This document shows, one piece after another, positions 43,755 to 53,902 of a DNA stretch of 64,000 nt. The DNA is taken from the NCBI RefSeq assembly GCF_003573695.1, contig NC_039360.1, forward strand, positions 63,365,911 to 63,429,910, read 5' to 3'. The notes beneath the pieces were generated by a model. The model ran no database searches, had not been told where the DNA came from, and saw nothing but the letters and a program-made list of their open reading frames with translations. Each line of letters starts with the position of its first letter. Positions within the stretch are counted from its first letter, which is position 1. The translations under genes and the position numbers were made by a program. This DNA comes from Papaver somniferum (Eukaryota > Streptophyta > Magnoliopsida > Ranunculales > Papaveraceae).

Positions 43755-44387
43755 ATCTTCCTGTTCTTTCTCTTTTCTTCTTTTCTGAGCTTTTTTCTCG
43801 TAATTTGTGAACATTTTCCTTGCACTGAGTGGCGGCTGAGTTTAAGGTCCTTTTTGCTTGCTTGATTGAATAAGGGTTTCACACTATTTTTTTATGTAAA
43901 TCTTCCATATATCGGATGTGATCATATGTTGTTCTTGCAATGAAAAAGAGAATGCCATAATGAAACACTACAGACCTATCTATGCTCCTGACTCGAGATC
44001 TCCCTGGTCTTGCTGGGGTAAATGGCCCGAAACATCTTCATTCTTCCGCACATATTCTCTTTCCCAATATCTTACAGGAAATACAAAAATGTTTGTTTAG
44101 GGTTTCCTTCCAGGCTTGCTCTAGTGGGTAATGATGATTTAGGCTGACTCAGGACTTTGTTTATTTCTTTAGGGGTAAAGAAACTCCTAGATGGAAAATA
44201 TTTCGATTAATTTGAAAATTGAAAATTGAAACCCTAATTACGAATGCAAGTATTGCAATCATTTTCTAGAGGAATTACAAATGCGGCATGAAAAGGAAAT
44301 TGTGGAAGAAACTCTAAGGGGAACGCTAGAACAAATAACACAGGCGTTTCAAGTATGGAGGACGCTGGAACGTGGTAGCACATCGTA
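43755..44387. other. Non-coding part of element C between aORF and integrase tail
   Basis: About 630 bp, AT-rich after the aORF stop. It would hold the aORF 3' end on the plus strand and the pol 3' end on the minus strand. No further frame is supported. Confidence 0.5.
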
Positions 44388-44867
44388 TTAAGTACGGTAG
44401 GGTTTGAGCCATCGCGAGTGAACTGTTACGCCTTCCAGTTTTTCAGCGTTGATGAGCTTGCAGTATCCGCCTAGGATAACATCTGCTACTAGGTATGGTT
44501 TACCCTCCATTTCGGTGGGTGAGTCAGGTGGAGTGGTCACTTTTACCGTCATGCTTCCGACTTTGAATGCAGTCGTCTTCGTCACCAGATCTCCAATTCC
44601 AAATGGGTTTGGGTGTTGTACAGATACCTGGTCCTTGGCCTTGTCGTCTTTGATCGAGACAGCTTCTAAGCTCCTGATAAAACACTTGAAGGGACCGACC
44701 TCCCATTCACATCTCCTAGCGGGGGTTGGGTTGTTGGTTGGAGCGAGTCCCCAGGACTTATCATAGTGAGGAGTGATTGGTTGCAAAAAGGGTTGCGTGA
44801 TGAGACTTACTTGAGCTCGGAACCTTTTAATGTACGCTGATGGGCTCTCTCCAGGAAGTTGTGTCAC
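44388..44867 (-). pseudogene. pol: Element C integrase C-terminal remnant
   Basis: A 159-codon frame. Its last 70 residues (FGIGDLVTKTTAF ... ADVILGGYCKLINAEKLEGV and HSRWLKPYRT) match the C-terminal end of gypsy integrase of the Tat/Ogre type, where a GPY-like domain ends in a KWLKPY-like motif. The N-terminal part (PGESPSAYIKRFRAQ) looks gag-like. Protease is the last domain seen upstream, so RT, RNase H and the integrase core have been deleted and gag-like and integrase ends joined. Confidence 0.6.
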
Positions 44868-44978
44868 ATTGGCAAGCCGAAGATGTGGTCCAGACAGTTT
44901 GTTGGAGATCCTTTAGGGTATCGTAGCCGGTAGAAGACAAACTCTCAGTGTTTCCTTGTTGTCGTGTATCCAAGAGCG

Positions 44979-47119
44979 TCATAGGACCATGTCGTAATTG
45001 GGATATTCTTTGACTATGTAGAAATTTTCTTGCATCAGGGCAACACCCAATTTAACTTCAAGATCGGTGTATCCATAGGCATCTCCAAGCTCTCCTTCTG
45101 GATTCTTAATCACGGTTGGGCTACGAGTAGCTTCCTGTTTCGAAACCCTTGCCGCCTTCAAGGTTTTGACAGTGATGATGTTGAATTCAGAGGCTGTATC
45201 AATCAATGTGTTGTCGAACTCGACATCCTTCAAACGAGTGACGGTTAAGAGTCCCCAATTTCCCTTGCTCGCATCTTCCAGGAAAGATTGAGGTTTCGAG
45301 ATTGCTTCCTTTTCTGGATACAAACGCCTGCCTGATACAATGAGGTTGTGGGCTGCAAATATGTCTTGACGCTGCGCCTTGGAGAAATATAAAATTTCGC
45401 ACAAATACTCCATCATAGATTGTACAGTCTTGCGAACAGAGTCTCCGGAAATCATGCAGTTCCTGATAGGAAGAGGATCTCTATGAACACCTTCATTCCC
45501 CAACTGGATCTCTCCTGCATCTATCTTTTCTCTGAAGATTTGTTTCAGCCTATTGCAGTCCTTGGTCGGATGATGGACAAACCTATGGTAGCGGCAGTAC
45601 TTGGGGTCTGCCATGTCTTTCTCAGTCGGCGGGCGTCTGATAGGAGGCAGCTTGATAGCATCGCCTTGAATCCATGCTTCCAGGAGTTCCATTACTTCAT
45701 TCATGGGGAATGGGAAGCCTGTATCTTCAACGTCTTGTGCAGGAGTCTTGCTCGTTCCCTTTCGTGATGAAGTCGTGTGTGCGGGAGCCGCACACTTTGG
45801 TTGTTGTTCCGTTGTTGAAGCTTTCCTTTTTCCTCCTTCGCCCACCACGCTTACAAAAGGACCAGTGTTGTATTGCTTGTTGATGAGACGCCTGCTTCCT
45901 CGACTCTCACGTGAATCTTCGTTTCGAACAACCTTGGTTCTTTCCAGCAACGCTGGGGCGGTTGTGGATGAACGCTTGGCAGCTTCATGGAGTTCGGAAA
46001 ACGTATGAAAGCCCAAATTCTCTAATAAAGCGCAGTATATGGGTACCATCCCGTTAATGCACAGCTCCACAAACTGACGTTCAGTGGCGTTCGGATCATG
46101 ACAATCTAGTGCTTGAGTTCTGAACCTCTTAACGAAGTCGTGCGGATGATCGTTGTTCCGCTGAGAGACTCTCCCTAGATCTGAAAAGGTGATCTGCTCG
46201 GATACGAAGAAATACTTTCTGTAGAAAGCACTGACCATATCTCCCCAATTGGATATGTTGTTAGGTGCGATGTTGTTGTACCAGGTGTACGCCCTTCCCG
46301 TAAGTGACTTCGAGAACTCTTTCAGGCGGAGAACATGATTGTATTCATGTTCCCCCAAGGATTCCAAAAATCGAGAGATGTGTTCACGAGCGTTACCAGT
46401 ACCATCGTAGAGGGATAACTGAGGAGAGATGTATCCTCTTGGAAGAGGAATTCGCTGCACATCTTGAGGGTACGGCGGCTGATGCTGGTGCACGTCTATC
46501 AGATTTCTTTTGCCTCGGTATTGGAGGGGTCGTTCCAGGTCTTCACGCGTGATGAAGTTAGATGGCTGGTCCCATTACCTTGGGCGTTCAGGAGCAACAC
46601 TAGTTTCTTCATTCATGTGGCCCGAGTGGAAACACCGGTTCCGGGTGTATCGAAGGCATCCCTTGTTGGCTCCAGGGGTTGCCGTGGATCTTGTTGCAAT
46701 CGTTCAGTTAAAGTTTTGAGGAAAGTGAGTACCTCTTTCTGAGTTGCTGCCATATCCGTTTGAGTCTTACCAAGAACATCCTGCCTCTCCATCAAATCTG
46801 CAATGGTAATGGGAGATGGTCCTCCTCTTGCTCCTCCATCTCCTCGTCTTGATGAAGTAGTGGAAGTTGTTGCTCTGGTGACCACCGGCGGCGTCGTACT
46901 TGAGGAGAAGCCGGGATTCGCGGCTGCTCTGGCTCTGGTGATAGGAGGCGTTACACTTACTGGAATATCTCCTGCTCCGCTGATGTTGTTGGTAGAAGAG
47001 ACGACTCCACGGGATGTATTGATCACAGTAGCTCCACTGACAGGTACATAGATACCGAGAGTGTTATCCATACTAGCTCCCTCAGGATTGATTGCTGATC
47101 CGGACCTAAGTTCTACCAT
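44979..47119 (-). pseudogene. gag: Element C gag-protease (Tat-lineage Ty3/gypsy), one frame break
   Basis: The N-terminal part (46613-47119, from MVELRSGSAINPEG) is Ser/Thr/Pro-rich with a coiled segment DLMERQDVLGKTQTD. A break near 46500-46610 leads to the main frame (44979 to about 46575), with the Gag core SLYDGTGNAREHISRFLESL ... LKEFSKSLTGRAYTWYNNIA ... FRTQALDC. A Cys/His cluster follows (KYCRYHRFVHHPTKDCNRLK), then a protease-like LIDTASEFNII near residue 430 (D-T-A in place of D-T/S-G). Gag packages RNA and the protease would process the polyprotein. No RT follows at the 44979 end, so the element is non-autonomous. Confidence 0.78.
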
Positions 47120-47224
47120 CTTGAAATGGATTGATGATTGAAATGGACCTAAGATCTATCCTTTTCGAAATTGACAAAATTGAATCAGATTTTGAAGGAA
47201 TTGACTTCACAACCGAGAGATTAA

Positions 47225-47245
47225 TCTCCCACTGTGGTCGCCGAT
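47225..47245 (-). other. Primer-binding site of element C
   Basis: On the minus strand ATCGGCGACCACAGTGGGAG directly follows the LTR end (CCCATAAACA). A GGCGAC...GGGGA-type site is usual in Tat/Ogre-type gypsy elements; the tRNA cannot be named with certainty. Confidence 0.65.
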
Positions 47246-47618
47246 TGTTTATGGGTAAAAACTATTTCTGCCGGTTTTGGTAATTTGGGGGTGTGTGGAT
47301 GAGAAATGAATCTAAACCCTAAACAAATGCACTGCACGGGAGTGATTTTGATTCGAGAAATCAATCTGTACAATTATGGCCTAAACCAAGAAATGGCCGT
47401 TCCAGACTTGCTTCGCTCACAAAGTGAAGGAGATGGGGTTGATTTTAGGGAGCGAAGCGAAGCAGGTGTTGGGATTGTGAAGGTGTTGGCTATGTATAAC
47501 TTGTATCAGAAAACTGAACTGGCTTGCAGAATGTAAGCTATCAGTTCTGGTGTTGGAATACGTTGTATCTGCACTTGATTTCTGTTTCGTCTCTTGTCTC
47601 GTGGAAATAGGGAGGAGA

Positions 47619-47630
47619 ACCTATTTATAC
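47619..47630 (-). promoter_or_regulatory. TATA box of the element C LTR
   Basis: TATAAATAGG on the minus strand, oriented toward gag, with a purine-rich GGAGGAG stretch nearby. This suits transcription of the element from within the LTR. Confidence 0.6.
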
Positions 47631-48194
47631 AATTCATTGAGACTAACCCTCGTCTCTCGTGGGAAGTGGAGGAAGTGGAGTGATGGAGTAGTGGAGTCGT
47701 GCGTTAATTCCACACGACCAGTCTTGCCCACTTCTCCCATCATCACTAACCGTCCATTCTTCCTGACACGTTCTTGTGATGGTGCGTTGCATGCTGTAAA
47801 CCGCCATACCAATACCCCAGTATGTATCCCCCAGTTTGTGGCATGCTTGATGTCTCGAATGTGTGGATCGTGGGACTCACAGAAAGTAGCATGTGATGCT
47901 AGATTAAATAACTAAGTTATTTAGGAAGTCGATTTTTATGAAATATCGTGTGTATTCTATGCATATAATGCATCGAATATATTCAGCATGTACAAAGCAT
48001 CACTGTTTTAAGCTTAACGGAGTAAGTCGCGGATTAAGCTTTTTGAAATAGCATCACGTCCATCAATCTTCGAGTGATCGTTTGGAGGTTGCATGGGCAA
48101 GCTACGGTTTGACCGATTACTCTATGTGGAAGAGTGGCGGACGATGATCATGGTGATGCTTCATTGGTCTCCTAACTCCTGTCTTAGGTTGTAT

Positions 48195-49055
48195 GTCCAA
48201 GCTAGCGAAGTTGGACGGATGAGATGACTTGCAACCCACATCTGCGACCGTCAGATTAGGGTTTAGGAGGTGCGCAAGCACCTACTTTCAGCTTGGTCGA
48301 ATCCATGCATGGGAGATGTTTTTGGCAAGACCGACCGGGCATTAGTGTAGACGGCTTGCTGGTGTACACGTACGTACCTCACTGTCCCATGGAGATGTGA
48401 TCTAAGCCACTCAATTTTTCCGGCAAAGTTGAGTGGTCGAGATCGGTGTGCAATTGGAAACCGCGCGACCATGCCTAGTTTGGGCGCACGAATCGAGGCG
48501 TCTAGCCATGGTCGGCCTTGGACGATTGGTCACGCGCGTAGACGGGCCCACGGTGATTGTATTGACATGCTTGGGACCCTTTGAATCTACATCTACACCC
48601 TCCATCTATTCCTGCGAAGATGGATGGTCGTGACTGATTTGCTACACATGTGATATGCCGCAAACCCTAATTAGGGTTTCGTGTGCACGCTACTTTGGCT
48701 GGACAAATTTGCAAGCTATGCTCCTTGTATGGGGTGGACGACCATTGGGGCCCACATTGGGCCGGTGGTGAACATTCCATACCTGTCTGATGTCTATGGG
48801 TCTGATCTAAGCCATCCAAACATGCCAGTGAAGTTAGATGGTCGTGATCGATTTAAGACCCTTAGTGGAAATTCCTGCGACCTTTAAAGCATCATGTCGT
48901 CCGAACTTTGTGCAAGCGTTCGCTCCTCCCTGGCTAGGTCGTGAGAAAGTCGGTCAGGTAAAGAAAGAATGGGCCCGCCCGCGTGCAGGACAACGCTTTT
49001 CCAACCGGTCATGGGATGATCCACGCCGTCCAAACATGCCGGTGAAGTTGGACGG
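48195..49055. repeat. Diverged stem-loop units with compensating stems in the element C LTR
   Basis: Five stem-loops precede or adjoin GGTCGTGA-like sequence: GTCCAA/TTGGAC (48195-48216), CCACTCAA/TTGAGTGG (48407-48436), CCATCTAT/ATGGATGG with one G-T pair (48602-48627), CCATCCAA/TTAGATGG with one mismatch (48812-48841) and CCGTCCAA/TTGGACGG (49026-49055). Loops are 10 or 14 bases. The stem sequences differ but pairing is kept. A further decayed unit lies near 49258-49290. Confidence 0.75.
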
Positions 49056-49798
49056 TCGTGACTATTTTTAGACCGATATTGTCGGCCTTTGTTCGTGCGA
49101 ACCTTCTCCAAAACGGTTTCACCAGTTCGACCATCCTTTTCCAGGCTGGCGTTTGGTGACTGTTTTGGAGGCATGACATGCGTTCGACCAACCAGAGCAT
49201 AAACGGGCCCGCTGGTGGTCATTAAGGTGGTAGCCTGCTCCTGCTGAGGATCGTCTAGGATGGTTAAATCATGCGGCCAACTTGCGTGGTCGTGATTATT
49301 TCTGAGACTGACATGGATAGTCCAGATGCTCGATCGGTCTAGTATAACACACCGAGAGATGTATGCTCAATCAGGCTAGTATAACACACCGAGAGTTGTA
49401 GTCTGTACGGGTATTTCGTGCATGCCTCATTATTGACACTTGGAGATTTGTGTTACTCTGCTGAAAGCAACACTCAGTCGTCATGCCGCACCAATAATGA
49501 GAGTTAAGCGGGAACAGCACCGGAAATACAAGGCTAATCATGCATTAATTAATAATGCTATAAATTCACAAGGTATATGAGATTTTTGCTACATGCTCCA
49601 TCCTGGATGAATTTGTATATTTAATTCACATAATACTGGGATTGTTGCCACATGCGCCATTCTAGGTGAATTAGTAAAGTGAAGAAGTATTCTTCACTTA
49701 TCAGTGGCTTTATCCTTTGCAGGATGTCTGCGTATAAATTTGGTTTTACAATGTTAGCCCTGAACTAAAATCCACCATCAACAATCATCAATTAACAT

Positions 49799-50068
49799 AA
49801 TCAACCTTTGGTTGTTGATTTTCATTGATTGATCCTTGTACATTGGTCTTTGGTACCATCCAAGTTATTCCTTGTGTTTGATTAAAGACTCGCTGATTTC
49901 TTTTAGCTTTAGTAAATCAAAACAAGAGAGAGATATTAACTCCTTGAGATACTCTTACCTAGATTGAGTTTGACTGTCTAGTTTATTCTCTAGAAAGTGT
50001 TTCAGAGTTAGTCCATACAGATTGCTAAGCGAAATATTGTGTGGTGTTGTTAGATCCCCGCTTTTTCA
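49799..50068 (+). mobile_element. Family A LTR 3' tail inside element B gag
   Basis: The last 270 bp of a family A LTR, from AATCAACCTTTGGTTG to CCCCGCTTTTTCA at 50068. Element B gag resumes at 50069, so this LTR was inserted in the gag. The rest of the LTR is missing and element C lies immediately to the left, suggesting that C landed in it or that a deletion followed. Confidence 0.85.
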
Positions 50069-50852
50069 GATAGCATGATCTTCCAAGTCTAAATCCAAAA
50101 CCATAGCTTGATTCTGAAATCCGAAGTATATTCTTGCACGGTTTGGTTGTAGGTATGCTTCAAGTTGTACCATTTGAACCATCTCTCCTCAAGGTAGCCA
50201 ACCGGATAAAACTGTTTCCTTACAACTGCCTTGAATCTTTTCCACGAAAATACTCCCTTACCTAGGTTTTCTCGTTGATAAGATTTCCACCAGGTTAGAG
50301 CATGCTTTTGTTGCTTCAATGCCACGAAAGCAATCTTTTCCTTTGAACCATATTCAAAGAAAGAAAAATACGTCTCTAGACGTTCAATCCAATCATCCAA
50401 TTTTTCTACATCGACACTCACATCATAAAGTGGAATATTAAAACGAAAATCAATTTTCAGATTCTTACCATGAGGTTTAGTTGATGTAGGACTTTTAAGA
50501 AATTCACTTTTCTTCTTTTCGTCATCCTCATCTTCTTCCTCTTCTTCTTTCGAATCGTCTTCTTCAGAATCATCTTTTTCCGAAGCTTCAGGTGAAGGTG
50601 TAATATTTTCTTCGTCTTCGTCTTCAGCTTGGGTGTATGAGAACGAATACATTCACTCAGTTCCTTAAGGGTAACTTGAATTGACTTCATGTCCGTTTGC
50701 AGCGTAGCCACCTTTTCTTCCATAGTTTGTGGTTCGCCTTCCTTAGGATCATCATCTGACTTTGTCATCCTTGATCCCCTTGTTTTATTAACGTCTTCTA
50801 GCTTCTCGAGTACCTCACCAAGATTTATGTAGAGAGATATAGTGAAAACCAT
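50069..50852 (-). pseudogene. gag: Element B gag (Ty3/gypsy), frameshifted and cut
   Basis: The N-terminus from about 50768 (MTKSDDDPKEGEPQTMEEKV) runs into a frame break near 50640. The second frame has a long Asp/Glu/Lys-rich stretch, then the Retrotrans_gag core: DDWIERLETYFSFF, ALKQQKHALTWWKSY, RFKAVVRKQFYPVGY, RWFKWYNLKHTYNQTVQEYT. It then shifts again near 50105 (FQNQAMVLDLDLEDHA) and is cut at 50069 by a family A LTR. The acidic spacer is unusually long. It pairs with the pol remnants at 27-29 kb and 36-38 kb as parts of one element. Confidence 0.85.
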
Positions 50853-50901
50853 AAACCACGTGTATTTACCCTAAAAACTAACCTTGCTCGTGATGCCAAC
50901 T

Positions 50902-51400
50902 TGATACGTATTGATCTCTGTACCTTGGTAGTTATTACTATAAAGGAGGAAATAAGAATAATAATAGACGAGAAACTTAGAAAACAGAACACAAGTAGTA
51001 ATTCGAAGAAATATATCTTCTCTAGATTATGAACAAGAAAAAGATTACAATTCTCTCTTTGTTACGCTCACAATCTTCTCTAACAGTGGACTAACCTTAA
51101 ACTGTAATCTAAGCTTGCACAAGTTTGTTCCAAGATTTCTCTAGGTTTTTTGTGCCTATCATCTGTATCCTTAGCTATTAGCCAAAGCCCTCTATTTATA
51201 GCCTTCATCGTACTCAGCCGACCAATGACTTCTATTAGGAATTTATTTCCTAAACTAAGATTATTGCCTAAAACAAAACTCTCCCCTAACCAGGAATTCT
51301 GCTTAAACAAGGATTCCTGCCTAGAATAGCTAGGATTCTTCCCTCAACTTAGCTTGAGGTTAACTAAGTTCCCTAAAAGAGTACGGATATACATGTATCA
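50902..51400 (-). mobile_element. Element B 5' LTR (499 bp)
   Basis: TG...CA ends on the minus strand (TGATACATGTATATCC at 51400; AATACGTATCA at 50902), followed on that strand by AGTTGGCATCACGAGCAAGG as the primer-binding region and then gag. CTCGG at 51401-51405 matches CTCGG at 26571-26575. TATAAATAGA on the minus strand at 51191-51200. Confidence 0.92.
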
Positions 51401-51821
51401 CTCGGGGGGGAGAATTGTGATGGAAATGGTGCAACCACTAGGAATTACGACTGCCCGCTGAAACTTGATCCATGGTCAAAAGTTCTTTTTGAGATAGATT
51501 CAGAAAATTTACTTTTGTTCATTAGATCTCCTACTACTTTGCCTTGGTATATATCAGAAATAGTCGATGAAATAAATGAGAGAATACGATAAACACCACG
51601 TTGCGCTATCCGGGACAATTACAGGCGACAGATGGCCAGTCAATCACATAGCTGATGAAAGTCAAACTGGAAATATATTGACAAAAATCTGAGACCAAAC
51701 AACATCGAGTTTTCATAATATAATTGCTCTAACCAACTCTATGGGTACTACATACCCACCTGTAATTTCTCTCTAATCTATTAATAAATGCATGCTTCAA
51801 AAAGAAAGGAAAAAAAAAAAA
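51401..51821 (+). pseudogene. LINE 3' end: rest of the RNase H domain and poly(A) tail
   Basis: Taking the CTCGG only once, the frame broken at 26575 (FRDS) continues here as RDSGG, then a shortened middle, then KVLFEIDSENLLLFI (second catalytic Asp), PWYISEIVDEINERI, and a stop at about 51592. The plant LINE RNase H order is kept. Non-coding DNA ends in an A-rich tail (51798-51821), as expected for a LINE 3' end. This shows that 26576-51400 is inserted DNA. Confidence 0.82.
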
Positions 51822-51936
51822 CTTTGTTGAGGCTATTACAATTTATGTTTGTTCGATGCGCAGCGGTGGTGCTGATTTCCGGGAATCAAATCCTTCCGAC
51901 TTCTGAGCCCAACATAAGAGATTCTAACATGACCAG

Positions 51937-52387
51937 TGATGCATAATGGTATTTCATATATACCATTTATGCCCTTTTATTTCACAATTACTCTTTTATC
52001 TTCTTCTTTCCCTTATTTCTCATCTTTGTCCTTTTTGTTTACTACTTATTGTTTAAACCCTAGCTCTACTAGTTTCAAGTTTTGCTTGTTTAGAAAAGTG
52101 GTGTAAGAACCCTAAATCCTTCCTAAGAGAAGAGCCTCCAACACTTTGTTATTTCCAATTTGTAATTGGGTAGAAATTTCAATTTGTAAGAGATGCATCT
52201 ATTATCTTCTACTTTCCAATCTTAGAATTGGGTAGAAATTTGAAGATTATTAGAGAAGAACCTCAAATCTTTGTATCTTCCTTATTCTAAGGGTAGAAGA
52301 AGCATCATTTGAAGGTTGGTTACTTTTATTTCATGGTGTTTTGTTATAATTTAACATTCCAATTTCAATTATAAGTATTACTTTACA
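51937..52387 (+). mobile_element. Element E 5' LTR (451 bp)
   Basis: Starts TGATGCATAATGG and ends ATTACTTTACA, followed by a TTGGTATCAGAGC primer-binding site (52393-52405). It matches 53453-53902 with few differences. No clear 5-bp target duplication is seen. Confidence 0.88.
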
Positions 52388-52392
52388 TTAGT

Positions 52393-52405
52393 TGGTATCA
52401 GAGCT
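52393..52405 (+). other. Primer-binding site of element E
   Basis: TTGGTATCAGAGC, complementary to the 3' end of initiator tRNA-Met, five bases after the LTR. Confidence 0.85.
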
Positions 52406-52469
52406 TTGGTTTGATTTTTTTGGGGAAGGTTATCAAATACAAAGATTGGGTGTCATAAACAAAAACTGC

Positions 52470-53441
52470 ATGCTTGAACTTGACGACGATGATCGAGGAA
52501 CAAGGCATGATGCATTCCATACCACTTGTACCATGAGAAGAAAGGTAAGCAAGCTTGTTAATGATTCCAATAGCTATGTTTATGCCATATCCAAAAATGT
52601 CATTCAAGAGATGAAATTTGAGAGAAAAATTCACTCAACAACAAGCTATTTATCAAGTATTAGCAAAGAAAATGAGAAATTAACTTATGTTGATCCAACT
52701 TGGGCTTCCTTTGAAGACAAGTATAATAACGATAGTCACCATTCAAAGTTGGAAAAACTACTAGGTGTTTCTTTGCTTCTTAAGTGTGCACTTGACTATC
52801 ACCACAAGAGGTTAGACTTGGTGAGTAATTATAAAGGAAGAAATCATGGTCGAATAGTTTTCAAGAAGGGAAGTAGTTCAAGCACTAAGGAGTTCATTTT
52901 ATTTTTAGAGAGTTTGAAGACACGGGACCAAGTTTTATGCAAGGTGGAATTTGCTTACAACCATGCGGTGAACCGGAGTAGTGGTTATTCACCATTCATG
53001 GTGGTGTACGGGTTCAATCCAAGAGTACCACTTGACTTGTCTTTAGTACCGGATTTGAAAAGGACAAATGCTAAGGCGGAAGACTTTGTTTCTCCACTCC
53101 ACCTTATACATGAAAGCACCCGAAAGCATTTAGAAGCTTTATCAAGAAAATACAAGAACAAGGTTGATCAAAGACGACGCGTGGTTGAGTTTGAAGTAGG
53201 AGATCTCGTTTATACGAATCTTACTAAGGAACATTTTCCCGTGGGTGAGTACAACAAGCTCAAGGTAAGGAAGATTGGACCATTTCCAATTGGAGAAAAG
53301 ATCAATGATAATGCTTGTCGCCTCAACTTACCAAGCTCAATTCGTACGCCCGACGTCTTTAATGTTAAGCACTTGGTTCCATATTGGGGTGATAATGTTA
53401 TGGCTAAAGAGATGGACAATTCGAGGGAGAATTTCACTTAA
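52470..53441 (+). CDS. Element E single ORF: unknown N-terminus fused to gypsy integrase C-terminus
   Basis: An open frame of 323 codons from the first ATG (52470). The first half has no family I recognise; it is Lys/Asp/His-rich. From EFAYNHAVNRSSGYSPF onward it is the end of chromovirus-type integrase (ARKYKNKVDQRRR-like segment, FEVGDLVYTNL, RKIGPFPIGEKIN, DVFNVKHLVPY). The catalytic core is absent, as are RT and RNase H. The frame fills almost the whole internal region with no stop, unlike the other elements here. The polypurine tract AAGGAGGGAAGGA directly follows the stop. It must depend on another gypsy element for movement. Confidence 0.75.
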   Translation: MLELDDDDRGTRHDAFHTTCTMRRKVSKLVNDSNSYVYAISKNVIQEMKFERKIHSTTSYLSSISKENEKLTYVDPTWASFEDKYNNDSHHSKLEKLLGVSLLLKCALDYHHKRLDLVSNYKGRNHGRIVFKKGSSSSTKEFILFLESLKTRDQVLCKVEFAYNHAVNRSSGYSPFMVVYGFNPRVPLDLSLVPDLKRTNAKAEDFVSPLHLIHESTRKHLEALSRKYKNKVDQRRRVVEFEVGDLVYTNLTKEHFPVGEYNKLKVRKIGPFPIGEKINDNACRLNLPSSIRTPDVFNVKHLVPYWGDNVMAKEMDNSRENFT

Positions 53442-53452
53442 GGAGGGAAGGA
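53440..53452 (+). other. Polypurine tract of element E
   Basis: AAGGAGGGAAGGA immediately before the TG of the 3' LTR. Confidence 0.85.
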
Positions 53453-53902
53453 TGATGCATAATGATATTTCATATATACATTTGTGCCCTTTTATTTCAC
53501 AATTACTCTTTTATCCTCTTCTTTCCCGTATTTCTCATATTTGTCCTTTTTGTTTACTACTTATTGTTTAAACCATAGCTCTACTAGTTTCAAGTTTTGC
53601 TTGTTTAGAAAAGTGGTGTAAGAACCCTAAATCCTTTCTAAGAGAAGAGCCTCCAACACTTTGTTATTTCCAATTTGTAATTGGGTATAAATTTCAATTT
53701 GTAAGAAATGCATCTATTATCTTCTAGTTTCCAATCTTAGAATTGGGTAGAAATTTGAAGATTATTAGAGAAGAACCTCAAATATTAGTATCTTCCTTAT
53801 TCTAAGGGTAGAAGAAGCATCATTTGAAGGTTGGTTACTTTTATTTCATGGTGTTTTGTTATAATTTAACATTATAATTTCAATTATAAGTATTACTTTA
53901 TA
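53453..53902 (+). mobile_element. Element E 3' LTR (450 bp)
   Basis: Starts TGATGCATAATGA; the end is ATTACTTTATA where the 5' LTR has TTTACA, so the terminal CA seems mutated. Roughly one base in thirty differs from the 5' LTR by eye, which points to a fairly recent but not brand-new insertion. Confidence 0.85.

Larger units (their letters stand above)
47246..49783 (-). mobile_element. Element C 5' LTR (2538 bp)
   Basis: TG...CA ends on the minus strand: TGTTGATGGTGG at 49783 and CATAAACA at 47246, followed by the primer-binding site. Its first 330 bp are repeated as the truncated 3' LTR at 42273-42602. The TATA box TATAAATAGG is on the minus strand at about 47619-47630, about 375 bp before the LTR end. 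The middle (48180-49300) is more GC-rich than its surroundings and holds a series of stem-loops. ATCAT (49784-49788) would be the target duplication; the other side is lost. Confidence 0.82.

Noticed and set aside
48260..49222. Overlapping frames on both strands in the GC-richer part of the element C LTR
   Set aside because: They arise from fewer stop codons in GC-rich repeats; no homology or start context.
52392..52469. Longer start for the element E ORF at 52392
   Set aside because: That codon is TTG and lies in the primer-binding site; the first ATG is 52470.
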